DNA of 64,000 nucleotides from Pseudomonas mangrovi (GCF_003052585.1 NZ_QASN01000002.1:1-64000), one strand, 5' to 3'; counted from the stretch's first letter, positions 35,803 through 45,458 are shown. Numbers and translations are program-made. The notes: generated from the letters alone by a model not told the origin.

Positions 35803-36390
35803 ATGAAGGTGGATGAGGACGGCAATCTGGAAGCGTTGCTGCTGCGCCTGCGCGAAAGCGGCGAGCGGCGCAGCCGCGTCAGCGTGGCCTGCATGCTCCA
35901 GGCTACCGGCGAACGCAGCTTCGGGCCGATGATCCTGCTGCTCGGGTTGCTGGTGCTGTCACCGCTGTCCGGCATTCCCGGCCTGCCCACTGCGGTGGCG
36001 GTGGCCGTGGCGCTGATCACCGTGCAACTGCTGCTGGGACGCCGCTACTTCTGGCTGCCGCGCTGGTTTTTACGGCGCAAGGTGCCAGGCAAGCGCTTCG
36101 ATCAGGCGCTGGGGGTACTGCTGCGCGGGGCGCGACCGATCGACCGCATGGTCAAACCGAGGCTGCGCTGGCTGACACGTGGCCCGGCCTTCTACCTCTG
36201 TGCCCTGCTCTGCCTGATGATCGCCCTGAGCATGCCGCCGCTGGAGCTGATCCCCTTTGCCAACAGCCTGGCCGGCGCGGCGCTGAGCTGCCTGGGGCTG
36301 TCGCTGATCGCCCGCGACGGCCTGCTCGCACTGTTCTCGCTGGTGTGCTTCGGCGGCGCGCTGGCGCTGGTCCTGCACGCGCTGCTGTAG
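35803..36390 (+). CDS. ExoD-family membrane protein (195 aa)
   Basis: The length and pattern match ExoD, a membrane protein first linked to exopolysaccharide production and alkali tolerance in rhizobia; its activity is unknown. Markers are RRSRVSVACMLQATGERSFGPMILLLGL-type start (about 23-50), then a PLSGIPGLPTAVAV helix, LLGRRYFWLPRWFL (about 78-91), and two or three C-terminal helices with SMPPLELIPFANSLAG. ATG 35803 has CGGAGG six bases upstream. Inner membrane. No exopolysaccharide genes are nearby. Confidence 0.9.
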   Translation: MKVDEDGNLEALLLRLRESGERRSRVSVACMLQATGERSFGPMILLLGLLVLSPLSGIPGLPTAVAVAVALITVQLLLGRRYFWLPRWFLRRKVPGKRFDQALGVLLRGARPIDRMVKPRLRWLTRGPAFYLCALLCLMIALSMPPLELIPFANSLAGAALSCLGLSLIARDGLLALFSLVCFGGALALVLHALL

Positions 36391-36466
36391 CCGAGCAGGC
36401 GGCCTTGCAGCGCTTGCGGCAGCGGCCCATCATGAGCGTCCTTCAAGGTCCGCGCCGGAGCATGGC

Positions 36467-37384
36467 ATGCTGGAAATCCGTCATCTGAAGACCCTGCACG
36501 CCCTGCGCGACGCGGAAAGCCTGGTCGAGGCGGCCGAGCGCCTGCACCTGACCCAGTCGGCGCTGTCGCATCAGTTCAAGGAGCTGGAAGAGCGTCTGGG
36601 CATGCCGCTGTTCGTGCGCAAGACCCGCCCGGTGCGCTTCACCAGTGCCGGCCTGCGCCTGCTGCAACTGGCCGACAGCCTGCTGCCGCAGTTGCGCGCC
36701 GCCGAGCGTGACCTGGCGCGCCTGGCCGGCGGCACGGCCGGCCGCCTGCACATGGCCATCGAATGCCACAGCTGTTTCCAGTGGCTGATGCCGACCATCG
36801 ACCAGTTCCGCGACGCCTGGCCAGAGGTGGAGCTGGACCTCGCCTCGGGCTTCTCCTTCGCCCCGCTGCCGGCCCTGGCGCGCGGCGATCTCGATCTGGT
36901 GGTCACCTCCGACCCGGTGGAGATGCCCGGCATCACCTACGTGCCGCTATTCACCTACGAGGCGCTATTGGCGGTCGCCAACCAGCATCGCCTGGCGGCC
37001 CGCCCCCATATCCGCGCCGAGGACCTGGAGAGCGAGACCCTGATCTGCTATCCGGTGGACCGCGACCGCCTGGACATCTTCACCCGCTTCCTCGAACCGG
37101 CAGGCATCGAGCCTGCCGGCATCCGCAACGCCGAGCTGACGGTGATGATGCTGCAGCTGGTGGCCTCCGGGCGCGGTGTCTGCTGCCTGCCGAACTGGGC
37201 GCTGCACGAGTACAGCTCGCGCGGCTACGTCACCGCCCGCCGCCTGGGCGAGAAGGGCCTGATTGCAACGCTCTACGCCGGCATCCGCAGCGACATGCTC
37301 GATGCGCCCTTCATGCGCGACTTCCTGCTCACCGCCAAGGACACCTCCTTCGCCACCCTCGAAGGCGTCAGCGCGGCACGCTGA
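36467..37384 (+). CDS. metR: LysR-type regulator MetR (305 aa)
   Basis: A LysR-family regulator. The N-terminal winged helix (about 1-60) has LKTLHALRDAESLVEAAERL and HLTQSALSHQFKELEERLG; the effector domain (about 92-295) has MAIECHSCFQWLMPTI and LICYPVDRDRLDIF, which match MetR rather than a generic LysR protein. MetR, with homocysteine as co-effector, activates methionine synthesis genes such as metE. No met gene is adjacent in this window, so it acts in trans. ATG 36467. Its stop is six bases before the convergent putA stop. Confidence 0.9.
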   Translation: MLEIRHLKTLHALRDAESLVEAAERLHLTQSALSHQFKELEERLGMPLFVRKTRPVRFTSAGLRLLQLADSLLPQLRAAERDLARLAGGTAGRLHMAIECHSCFQWLMPTIDQFRDAWPEVELDLASGFSFAPLPALARGDLDLVVTSDPVEMPGITYVPLFTYEALLAVANQHRLAARPHIRAEDLESETLICYPVDRDRLDIFTRFLEPAGIEPAGIRNAELTVMMLQLVASGRGVCCLPNWALHEYSSRGYVTARRLGEKGLIATLYAGIRSDMLDAPFMRDFLLTAKDTSFATLEGVSAAR

Positions 37385-37389
37385 GCGCC

Positions 37390-40300
37390 TCAGTCGTCTT
37401 CACGCAGATCGAAGAGCGCGGCATTGCCTCCCACGGCGGCGCTGTTGCGCGAGCTGCAGCGCTCTACGCAGAGCCTGCGCAGATAGTCCGGGCCACCGGC
37501 CTTGGGCCCGGTCCCGGAGAGGCCCAGGCCGCCGAACGGTTGCACCCCGACCACCGCCCCTATCTGGTTGCGGTTGACGTAGAGATTGCCGACCCGGGCG
37601 CGCGCCTCGATGTGCGCGATGGTGCTCTGGTTGCGGCTATGCACGCCCAGGGTCAGGCCATAGCCCAGCGCATTGAGCGAATCGATCAGGCCGTCCAGGG
37701 CATCCACGCGATAACGCAAGAGATGCAGCACGGGACCGAAATGCTCCTCGCCGAGTTGATCGAGACTGTCGATCTCGACCAGCCGCGGCGCCAGGTAGAA
37801 GCCGTCCAACCCTTCCGCCAGCGGACTTGCGCTCAGCTCCCGTCCCTGCACCTGTTGCAGGTAGCCCTGCAGGGACTGCAGCGCCGCCGCATCGATCAGC
37901 GGGCCGAGGTCGCTGTCGAGTCGATCCGGCGGCCCCACCCGCAACTCGGCCATGGCCCCACGCAGCAGCGCGGTCACCCGCTCCGCCAGGGGCTGCGGCA
38001 CGCACAGCACGCGCAGCGCCGAGCAGCGCTGACCGGCGCTGGTGAAGGCGGAAGCGATGACGTCGCGCACCAGTTGCTCGGGCAGCGCCGTGGTGTCGGC
38101 AATCAGTGCGTTCTGCCCACCGGTTTCGGCGATCAGCGCAGCCAGTGCGCCCTCGCGCTGCGCCAGGCGCTGGTTGATCGCCCTCGCGGTGGCCGAGGAG
38201 CCGGTAAAGCAGACCGCCGCCACGCGCGGATCGGCGCAGAACACCTCGCCGAGCAACGCGCCGTCGCCGGGCAGCAGCGCCAGGGCAGTCGGTGGCAAGC
38301 CGGCTTCGAACAGCAGTTGCACCGCCCGCGCAGCGATCAGCGGGGTCTGCTCGGCCGGTTTGGCCAGCACCACATTGCCGGTCACCAGCGCCGCGCAGAC
38401 CTGGCCCAGGAAGATCGCCAGGGGGAAATTCCACGGACTGATGCAGACCACCAGGCCGCGGCCTTCGTAGTAGTGCTCGTTGACCTCGCCAACCGGGCCG
38501 GGCAGCACCCGCCGCTGCATCAGCTCGCGGGCCTGCAGCGCGTAGTAGCGGCAGAAGTCGACCGCCTCGCGGACTTCGTCGAGACCATCCTGAATGGTCT
38601 TGCCGGCTTCCAGACAGCAGAGCGCGACCAGTTCGGCACGCTGCTCCTCGAGCAGCTCGGCCAGGCGTTCGAGCACCTGCGCCCGTTCGCCTACCGGCGT
38701 CTGGCGCCAGGCCGGTGCTGCGGCCGCCAGGTGGGTGATCGCCGCCCGCGCCTGATTCTGGCTGGCACGCACCCCGCCGCCGAGGCAACGGTTGCGCTGC
38801 CAGGGGCCGTAGAGCGGCTGCACCGGTCCTTCCAGCTCATCGCCTGCGAGCAGCGGCGTCGCCCGCCAGCAGTGCTGCAGCTGCTCCTTCAGTTCCTGGA
38901 GAAACACCTCGCGTGCCTGCCCGGCATGCAGGTTGAACCCCGCGGAATTGCGCCGCGGCGCGAACAGCCGGGCGGGCGGCGGCAGCAGCGGATTGGCCAG
39001 GCTGGCGTGGCGGTGCAGCTGATCCAGCGGATGCTCGATCAGCTGCTCCAGCGGCACCCGCGGATCGCCCAGCCGGTGCACGAAGGAGGCGTTGGCGCCG
39101 TTCTCCAGCAACCGGCGCACCAGATAGGGCAACAGCTCGCGATGCGCGCCGACCGGCGCATAGATACGCCGCCGCAGCCCCGCCGGCAGGCAATCGAACA
39201 AGGCCTCGCCCATGCCGTGCAGGCGCTGCACCTCGACGTCTGCGCAGCCCTGCTCGGCCGCCATCTCCAGCACGCTGGCCAGGGTCTGGGCGTTGTGGCT
39301 GGCGAACTGCGGCAGCAGTCGTCCAGCGCAGGCCGGACCGAGCAGAAAGCGTGCGCAGGCCAGATAGGCCACGTCGGTGGATTCCTTGCGGGTAAACACC
39401 GGGTAACCACCCAGGCCGCGCTGCTGGGCCAGCTTGATCTCGCTGTCCCAGTAGGCACCCTTGACCAGCCGCAAAGGAAAGCGCACGCGCAACTCGTCCG
39501 CCAGCAACGCCAGCCAGACCAGCACCGGCAGACAACGCTTCGAGTAGGCCTGCACCACCAGACCCAGGCCATCCCAGCCGGCCAGCTCGCTGCTGCGCGC
39601 CAGGCGCTCGAACAACTCCAGCGACAGCTGCAGGCGGTCGGACTCCTCGGCATCGATGCTCAATTGCACCCCACACTCGCGGGCGCGCATGGCCAGCCTC
39701 AGCAGACGCGGGTAGAGCTCATCGAACACCCGCGCACGCTGCGCCGGTTCATAGCGCGGGTGCAGCGCCGACAGCTTGATCGACACCGAGGCCTGCGGCG
39801 CCGCACCGGCGGCGGCCAGGGCGTCCAGCGCCGCGGCGTAGGCGTCGGCATAATCCTCGGCATCGGCGGCCGTCATGGCTGCCTCGCCAAGCATGTCGAA
39901 GGAATAGAGGTAGTCCGCCTGCCGCCGCGCCAGCGCCTCGCCCAGTTGCTGGCCGAGTACGAAGCGTTGCCCGAGCCTGCGCATGCCGAGGCTCAGCGCA
40001 CGCCGAATCCAGGGCTCGCCGGCCTGGCGTAGCAGGCGCTGTACAGCAGCAGGCCGATCGTCCGGCGACTGCGCCAGCAAGCGCTCGCCGAGCGCCAGGC
40101 CGAGCTCGCCCAGGCGCGCGCCCAGCCCGCCTGCGGAGGCGCCTGGCTGCCAGTGCAAGGGACCGAGGCGGTCGCGGATCAGCGCCTCGGCGCTGGCCGT
40201 ATCGGGGATACGCAGCAGTGCTTCGGCCAGCTCCATCAGGGCCAGGCCCTGAGGCGTCTGCAGGTCGTACTGGCGCAGCAGCGCATCAAGCCCGGCAACC

Positions 40301-40506
40301 TGCTGCTCGCGCGCCCGCGCCGCCGTGGCCAGCTGCCGGGCCGTGTCGGCGATCCGTTCGCGGGCCTGCCCCGGGTCGGCAAGATGCGCCAGCTCGGCAA
40401 GCCAGTCGGCCTCGTCGATCAGGTAGTAGTGGTCGATGCAGGTGAAGAACTGCGCCGCGCTCAGCGGCGGCAATTCACTCTCGATGATCCGTTCGATCTG
40501 CAACAT
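37390..40506 (-). CDS. putA: Bifunctional proline dehydrogenase / P5C dehydrogenase PutA (1038 aa)
   Basis: Oxidises proline to glutamate in two steps. The N-terminal proline dehydrogenase barrel carries SIKLSALHPRYE, LRLVKGAYWDSEIKLAQQ (about 335-352) and ENGANASFVHRLGD; it uses FAD and passes electrons to quinone. The C-terminal aldehyde dehydrogenase has SPWNFPLAIFLGQ (about 670-682), ETGGQNALI and the catalytic cysteine in SAGQRCSALR (about 824). The length of 1038 matches the minimal type without the ribbon-helix-helix DNA-binding domain, so it cannot repress its own gene. ATG 40506 with GGGGAGAG upstream. No putP transporter is adjacent here. Confidence 0.97.
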   Translation of the reverse strand: MLQIERIIESELPPLSAAQFFTCIDHYYLIDEADWLAELAHLADPGQARERIADTARQLATAARAREQQVAGLDALLRQYDLQTPQGLALMELAEALLRIPDTASAEALIRDRLGPLHWQPGASAGGLGARLGELGLALGERLLAQSPDDRPAAVQRLLRQAGEPWIRRALSLGMRRLGQRFVLGQQLGEALARRQADYLYSFDMLGEAAMTAADAEDYADAYAAALDALAAAGAAPQASVSIKLSALHPRYEPAQRARVFDELYPRLLRLAMRARECGVQLSIDAEESDRLQLSLELFERLARSSELAGWDGLGLVVQAYSKRCLPVLVWLALLADELRVRFPLRLVKGAYWDSEIKLAQQRGLGGYPVFTRKESTDVAYLACARFLLGPACAGRLLPQFASHNAQTLASVLEMAAEQGCADVEVQRLHGMGEALFDCLPAGLRRRIYAPVGAHRELLPYLVRRLLENGANASFVHRLGDPRVPLEQLIEHPLDQLHRHASLANPLLPPPARLFAPRRNSAGFNLHAGQAREVFLQELKEQLQHCWRATPLLAGDELEGPVQPLYGPWQRNRCLGGGVRASQNQARAAITHLAAAAPAWRQTPVGERAQVLERLAELLEEQRAELVALCCLEAGKTIQDGLDEVREAVDFCRYYALQARELMQRRVLPGPVGEVNEHYYEGRGLVVCISPWNFPLAIFLGQVCAALVTGNVVLAKPAEQTPLIAARAVQLLFEAGLPPTALALLPGDGALLGEVFCADPRVAAVCFTGSSATARAINQRLAQREGALAALIAETGGQNALIADTTALPEQLVRDVIASAFTSAGQRCSALRVLCVPQPLAERVTALLRGAMAELRVGPPDRLDSDLGPLIDAAALQSLQGYLQQVQGRELSASPLAEGLDGFYLAPRLVEIDSLDQLGEEHFGPVLHLLRYRVDALDGLIDSLNALGYGLTLGVHSRNQSTIAHIEARARVGNLYVNRNQIGAVVGVQPFGGLGLSGTGPKAGGPDYLRRLCVERCSSRNSAAVGGNAALFDLREDD

Positions 40507-40609
40507 GGCGCTCTCCCCACCGACCCTGCTTCCAGCCTAGCGGCTCGAGTGACAAGGGGCACGGCGAGTCGAGGCCATCAGCAACCTAGACCCAGCGCAG
40601 CGGCAAAGT

Positions 40610-42613
40610 TCAGAACGACAGGCGCACGCCCGCGGTGAAGTTGCGACCCGGCAGCAGTACGTCGTCCTTGAGGAAGGAGCTGTGCTCGCGCGCCTTCTCG
40701 TCGAGCAGATTGTTCGCCTTCAGGTACAGCTGGTAGTCGGTGCGCGCGATGGCACCGGTGTAGGCAACGCCTGCGCCGAGCATGTTGTAGCCGGCAGTTT
40801 CGCTTTCGTAGTCGGCATGATCCTTCTGCCGCAGCACCCGGTAGGCCTCCACCTGGCCGCTGAGCGCCGGGGTGAACGCCTGCTGCAGACGCACGCCGAG
40901 ACGACCGGCGGGAATCCGCGGCAGGTCGCCGCCGTCACGCAGCTTGGCGCGCACGTGGTCGCCGAACAGCGCAACACTGGTGCTGTCGCTGGCCTGCAGG
41001 CGCAGCTCGCCTTCCAGCCCGTAGAGCACGGCGTCGTCCTGGCGATACTCGATCAGCCGGTAGCCACCGCCGATGTCTTCGCCGGTGTCGGCGGCGTGGA
41101 TGAAATCATCCACCTGGTTGCGGAACAGGCTCAGGTCGAATCCGACCCGGCCGGCAAACTTGCGCAGGCTGACTTCCAGATTGTGCGAGGTTTCCTCGTC
41201 CAGCTCCGGGTTGCCCAGCTCGACCGTGCGGGTGGCGGCGTGCGGGCCGTTTGCATACAGCTCCTCGGCACTCGGCAGGCGTTGCGAGCGCGACAGCGAC
41301 AGGCCCAGCGAGTACTCGGGAGCGAAGGTCCAGACCGTGCCGGCGGAGACCGAGGTGCCGCTGTGGCGGGTGTCGCGTGCGCCTTCGGCGGAGATGTCCT
41401 GCCACTCGCGGCGCAGGCCGATCTCGTAGCGCCAGTCGTCCGCGCGGTATTCCTCGAGCAGGAACACGCCATGGTTGCGGGTCAGGGTCGGCGGCACGTA
41501 GGCCTCCTCGCCCAGGGCGGCGAAATCGCGGTGCAGGGTCTGCGCACCGACCACGCCACGCCAGCCGGCCAGAGGCTGGTGGGTCAGCTCCAGACGCGCG
41601 TCGGTGGCCTTGTTCTCGAAGCGGGTGCCCACTTCGCCGCCCTCGATCTCGCGGTGCTGGTAGTCGCTGTGGCCCACCCGCAGACGCGCGCGCTCGAAGC
41701 CCGGCAACGGGTCGCTCAGCTCGCCGCGCAGGTCCCAGCGCTTCTGGTGCATGTCGATATAGGGCGTGCCCTCTTCCTCCTCATCATGGCCACCGCCATG
41801 GTCGTCGCAATCCCAGTCACCCGGATCGTGTTCGTGGCAATCGGCATGCTCATGGCCGAGCAGGCCATAGCGACGGTTCTGCTCACCGAAGGCGAGGCCG
41901 ATATAGCCGCGCTCGCCGATGAAGCTGCCGCCCAGGGTGTAGCTGTCATTGTCGTTGTAGGAGCCGTCCTGCTTATCCGGCGAACCGGGGATCTCGTAGG
42001 GGTCGGCCTGGCGCTTGACGCCTTCCACGCGTACGGCGAACGGGCCGCTGCCGGCGGTCAGGCCGAACACGCCCTCGCCCTGGTTGGCGACGCTGTTGGC
42101 GCGCAGCTCCAGCTCGCCTTCGTAGCCGTCGGCCGGGACGTAGGTGGGGATCTTGCGGTCGATCACGTTGACCACCCCGCCAATCGCACCACCACCATAG
42201 AGCAGGGTTGCCGGGCCCTTGAGCACCTCGATGCGCTCGCTCAGCAGCGGCTCGATGCCGACCGCGTGATCGGGGCTGATGGTCGAGGCGTCCAGCACGT
42301 CCACACCATCACTGAGTACCTTGACCCGCGCGCCATCCAGGCCACGGATCACCGGTCGCGACACGCCGGCGCCAAAACTGCTGGAGCGCACACCCGGCAG
42401 ACTGTCGAGGGTCTCGCCGATGGTCGACTCGCGACGCAGCACCAGCGCGTCACCCTCCAACACTTCAGCCGGAGCAGTCATCTCGTGGCGCTGGCTGGCC
42501 AGGGCGCTGGCGCTGATCACGGTCGACTGCAGCTCGACCGGCTGGGCGGCCCAGGCACCAGGGGCAAAAGTCAGGGCGATGGCGAGTGCCAGCGGGTGAC
42601 GGGCAAGCTGCAT
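40610..42613 (-). CDS. TonB-dependent outer-membrane receptor, ZnuD-like (667 aa)
   Basis: A TonB-dependent receptor that probably takes up zinc. The signal peptide (LALAIALTFAPGAWA) precedes the plug domain (TIGETLDSLPGVRSSSFG, VIRGLDGARVKVLSDG, LLYGGGAIGGVVNVID, about 60-150) and a barrel ending in phenylalanine (LSF). A histidine- and aspartate-rich loop (HEHADCHEHDPGDWDCDDH, about 247-265) is the hallmark of ZnuD-type zinc receptors. ATG 42613 has AAGGAG nine bases upstream; an in-frame ATG at 42643 lies ahead of the signal peptide. A Zur-box-like palindrome lies about 70 bases upstream. The place next to putA matches PA0781 in P. aeruginosa. Confidence 0.93.
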   Translation of the reverse strand: MQLARHPLALAIALTFAPGAWAAQPVELQSTVISASALASQRHEMTAPAEVLEGDALVLRRESTIGETLDSLPGVRSSSFGAGVSRPVIRGLDGARVKVLSDGVDVLDASTISPDHAVGIEPLLSERIEVLKGPATLLYGGGAIGGVVNVIDRKIPTYVPADGYEGELELRANSVANQGEGVFGLTAGSGPFAVRVEGVKRQADPYEIPGSPDKQDGSYNDNDSYTLGGSFIGERGYIGLAFGEQNRRYGLLGHEHADCHEHDPGDWDCDDHGGGHDEEEEGTPYIDMHQKRWDLRGELSDPLPGFERARLRVGHSDYQHREIEGGEVGTRFENKATDARLELTHQPLAGWRGVVGAQTLHRDFAALGEEAYVPPTLTRNHGVFLLEEYRADDWRYEIGLRREWQDISAEGARDTRHSGTSVSAGTVWTFAPEYSLGLSLSRSQRLPSAEELYANGPHAATRTVELGNPELDEETSHNLEVSLRKFAGRVGFDLSLFRNQVDDFIHAADTGEDIGGGYRLIEYRQDDAVLYGLEGELRLQASDSTSVALFGDHVRAKLRDGGDLPRIPAGRLGVRLQQAFTPALSGQVEAYRVLRQKDHADYESETAGYNMLGAGVAYTGAIARTDYQLYLKANNLLDEKAREHSSFLKDDVLLPGRNFTAGVRLSF

Positions 42614-42684
42614 GCGAAGGATCTCCTTGGAAGGCGTGAGCACCAGGCGCCACGGGGCGCCAGACGAAGGGCGCGCATCCTATC

Positions 42685-42702
42685 ATGTTATATCGTAACA
42701 AT
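42685..42702. promoter_or_regulatory. Candidate Zur box
   Basis: ATGTTATATCGTAACAAT closely matches the Zur operator of gammaproteobacteria (GTTATA N TATAAC-like dyad), with two changes in the right arm. It lies 72 bases before the ZnuD-like receptor's ATG, where zinc-bound Zur would block transcription. Confidence 0.7.
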
Positions 42703-42832
42703 TAACCCCTCGAATGCCTGCCTTGAAATCCCCGCACCTGCCACCCATCTACCTCTGCACACCGAGCCGGATAGCGACGTCCGGCGATCAGAATCCGCAG
42801 GGCCCCGCGCCCGCCGTCCAACGGAGTGCTTG

Positions 42833-45214
42833 ATGAGCGATCAGGAGCAGCACGCAGAGATCATCGAGGCCGGCAGCAGCCTGGCCATCCCCGGACAGGA
42901 GCGTCCCGAAAGGCTGTATGTGATACCGGTGCACAACCGCCCGTTCTTCCCCGCCCAGGTGCTGCCAATCGTGGTCAATGAAGAGCCCTGGGACGAGACC
43001 CTCAAGCGCGTGGCCAACACCAGCCACCACTGCCTGGCGCTGTTCTTCCTCGACAACCCCGGCGAGTCGCCCGACCAGTTCGATCCGGCACAGCTGCCCG
43101 AGCACGGCACCCTGGTGCGCATCCATCACGCCAGCAAGGAAGGCGGCAAGCTGCAGTTCGTCGCCCAGGGCCTGAGCCGGGTGCGCGTGCGTGGCTGGCT
43201 GAGCCGCAAGCCGCCGTACCTGGTCGAGGTCGAATACCCTCAGGCGGCGGAAGATCCGCGCGACGAGGTCAAGGCCTACGGCATGGCACTGATCAACGCG
43301 ATCAAGGAACTGCTGCCGCTCAACCCCCTGTACAGCGAGGAGCTGAAGAACTACCTGAATCGCTTCAGCCCCAACGAGCCCTCGCCGCTGACCGACTTTG
43401 CCGCAGCGCTGACCACCGCCCCCGGTCGCGAGCTGCAGGAAGTACTCGACTGCGTACCTATCCTCAAACGCATGGAGAAGGTGCTGCCCCTGCTGCGCAA
43501 GGAAGTGGAGGTGGCGAAGCTGCAGAAGGAGCTGTCTGCCGAGGTCGAGCGCAAGGTCGGCGAGCGCCAGCGCGAATTCTTCCTCAAGGAGCAGCTGAAG
43601 ATCATCCAGCAGCAGCTGGGCATCACCAAGGACGACCGCAGCGCCGATGCTGACGAGTTTCGCGCCCGTCTGGACGGCAAGAGTCTTCCCGCGGCGGCGC
43701 AGAAGCGCATCGACGAGGAACTGAACAAGCTGTCGATCCTGGAGACCGGCTCCCCCGAATACGCGGTGACGCGCAATTATCTGGACTGGGCGACCAGCGT
43801 GCCCTGGGGCGTGTACGGCAAGGACAAGCTGGACCTCGCCCGCGCGCGCAAGGTGCTCGATCGGCACCACGCCGGGATGGACGACATCAAGGCACGAATC
43901 ACCGAATTCCTTGCCGTGGGTGCCTACAAAGGCGAGATCAGCGGCTCGATCGTGCTGCTGGTCGGCCCACCGGGCGTGGGCAAGACCAGCATCGGCAAGT
44001 CCATCGCCGAGAGCCTGGGGCGGCCGTTCTATCGCTTCAGTGTCGGCGGCATGCGCGACGAGGCTGAGATCAAGGGCCACAGACGCACCTACATCGGCGC
44101 CCTGCCCGGCAAGCTGGTGCAGGCGCTCAAGGATGTCGAGGTGATGAACCCGGTGATCATGCTCGACGAGATCGACAAGATGGGCACCAGCTACCAGGGC
44201 GACCCGGCCTCGGCTCTATTGGAAACCCTGGATCCGGAACAGAACGTCGAGTTTCTCGACCACTACCTGGACCTGCGCCTGGATCTGTCCAAGGTACTGT
44301 TCGTCTGCACCGCCAACACGCTGGATTCCATCCCTGGTCCGCTGCTCGACCGCATGGAGGTGATTCGCCTGTCCGGCTACATCGCCGAGGAAAAGCTCGC
44401 CATTGCCAAGCGCCACCTGTGGCCGCGCCAGCTGGAGAAGGCAGGCGTGGACAAGAGCCGCATCAGCCTCAGCGATGCCGCGCTCAGGGCACTGATCGAG
44501 GGCTACGCCCGCGAGGCCGGCGTGCGCCAGCTGGACAAGCAGCTCGGCAAGCTGCTGCGCAAGGTGGTGGTGCGTCTGCTGGACGAGCCAGACACCAGGG
44601 TGAAGATCGGCCCGAAGGATCTGGAAGGCTACCTGGGCATGCCGCACTTTCGCGCCGAGCAGGTCATGGCCGGGGTCGGCATCATCACCGGCCTGGCCTG
44701 GACCAGCATGGGCGGCGCCACCCTGCCGATCGAGGCGACGCGCATCCACAGCCTCAACCGCGGTTTCAAGCTCACCGGCCAGCTCGGCGAGGTGATGAAG
44801 GAGTCGGCGGAGATCGCCTACAGCTACGTTGCTGCCAATCTGGCGCAGTACCGCGGTGATCCGGGCTTCTTCGACCAGGCCTTCGTCCACCTGCACGTGC
44901 CCGAGGGCGCCACGCCCAAGGACGGCCCCAGCGCCGGCATCAGCATGGCCAGCGCGCTGTTGTCGCTGGCGCGCAACCAGGCGCCGAAGAAGGGCGTGGC
45001 CATGACTGGCGAACTGACCCTGACCGGCCAGGTGCTGGCCATCGGCGGGGTGCGCGAGAAAGTCATCGCCGCGCGCCGGCAGAAGATCAGCGAACTGATC
45101 CTGCCGGAGGCCAACCGCGGCGACTACGAGGAGCTACCGGCCTATCTGCGCGAGGGCATGACGGTGCATTTCGCCCGGCGCTTTGTCGATGTGGCCAAGG
45201 TGCTGTTTGGCTGA
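42833..45214 (+). CDS. asrA: Second Lon-type ATP-dependent protease, AsrA type (793 aa)
   Basis: A Lon protease paralogue. Domains in order: N-terminal LON substrate domain (about 28-215), coiled-coil region (FFLKEQLKIIQQQLGI), AAA+ module with Walker A GPPGVGKT (about 377-384) and IMLDEIDKM, and the C-terminal Lon protease domain with the catalytic Ser in PKDGPSAGIS (about 700) and Lys in GGVREKVIAARR (about 742). Position after the ZnuD-like gene and before icp matches PA0779 (AsrA), which drives an aminoglycoside stress response in P. aeruginosa. ATG 42833 with ACGGAG seven bases upstream. A divergent start from the receptor gene leaves 219 bases for both promoters. Confidence 0.94.
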   Translation: MSDQEQHAEIIEAGSSLAIPGQERPERLYVIPVHNRPFFPAQVLPIVVNEEPWDETLKRVANTSHHCLALFFLDNPGESPDQFDPAQLPEHGTLVRIHHASKEGGKLQFVAQGLSRVRVRGWLSRKPPYLVEVEYPQAAEDPRDEVKAYGMALINAIKELLPLNPLYSEELKNYLNRFSPNEPSPLTDFAAALTTAPGRELQEVLDCVPILKRMEKVLPLLRKEVEVAKLQKELSAEVERKVGERQREFFLKEQLKIIQQQLGITKDDRSADADEFRARLDGKSLPAAAQKRIDEELNKLSILETGSPEYAVTRNYLDWATSVPWGVYGKDKLDLARARKVLDRHHAGMDDIKARITEFLAVGAYKGEISGSIVLLVGPPGVGKTSIGKSIAESLGRPFYRFSVGGMRDEAEIKGHRRTYIGALPGKLVQALKDVEVMNPVIMLDEIDKMGTSYQGDPASALLETLDPEQNVEFLDHYLDLRLDLSKVLFVCTANTLDSIPGPLLDRMEVIRLSGYIAEEKLAIAKRHLWPRQLEKAGVDKSRISLSDAALRALIEGYAREAGVRQLDKQLGKLLRKVVVRLLDEPDTRVKIGPKDLEGYLGMPHFRAEQVMAGVGIITGLAWTSMGGATLPIEATRIHSLNRGFKLTGQLGEVMKESAEIAYSYVAANLAQYRGDPGFFDQAFVHLHVPEGATPKDGPSAGISMASALLSLARNQAPKKGVAMTGELTLTGQVLAIGGVREKVIAARRQKISELILPEANRGDYEELPAYLREGMTVHFARRFVDVAKVLFG

Positions 45215-45242
45215 GCGTTACCCTGCGGCTTGCCTGACGCAT

Positions 45243-45338
45243 CGTTGGGCCTTGCGGCCCAACCTACCGATTGCCGCGCGGGTTCATCGATGAGCCCGAC
45301 GGCCCAAGGGGTCGTAGGTTGGGCTGCGAAGCCCAACG
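45243..45338. repeat. Inverted pair of dispersed hairpin repeats
   Basis: Two 25 bp copies (45243-45267 and 45314-45338) face each other with 46 bases between and three mismatches. Each is itself a hairpin (GTTGGGC/GCCCAAC) ending in CTAC/GTAG. Elements of this type are scattered between genes in proteobacteria; here they follow the Lon gene and could end its transcript. Confidence 0.75.
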
Positions 45339-45458
45339 CGCGGACTCCCAGGCAATCGGAATGCCTCGCCGCCCGCGCGCCTTCGCTGCCTGCAAGGCAT
45401 GCGAAGCCTGCGCAAACCCCGCTATGCTGGCGACCATTCGACGCTGCCGAGACCCGTC

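Noticed and set aside
36763..40032. A 1089-codon open frame on the + strand across metR and antisense to putA
   Set aside because: It is the shadow of two GC-rich genes; its composition (Arg, Gln, His, Ala-rich) matches no family, and both true genes have clear motifs.
40682..42832. A long upstream extension of the Lon-type gene
   Set aside because: It is antisense to the ZnuD-like receptor; the ATG at 42833 has a ribosome binding site and gives the normal length.
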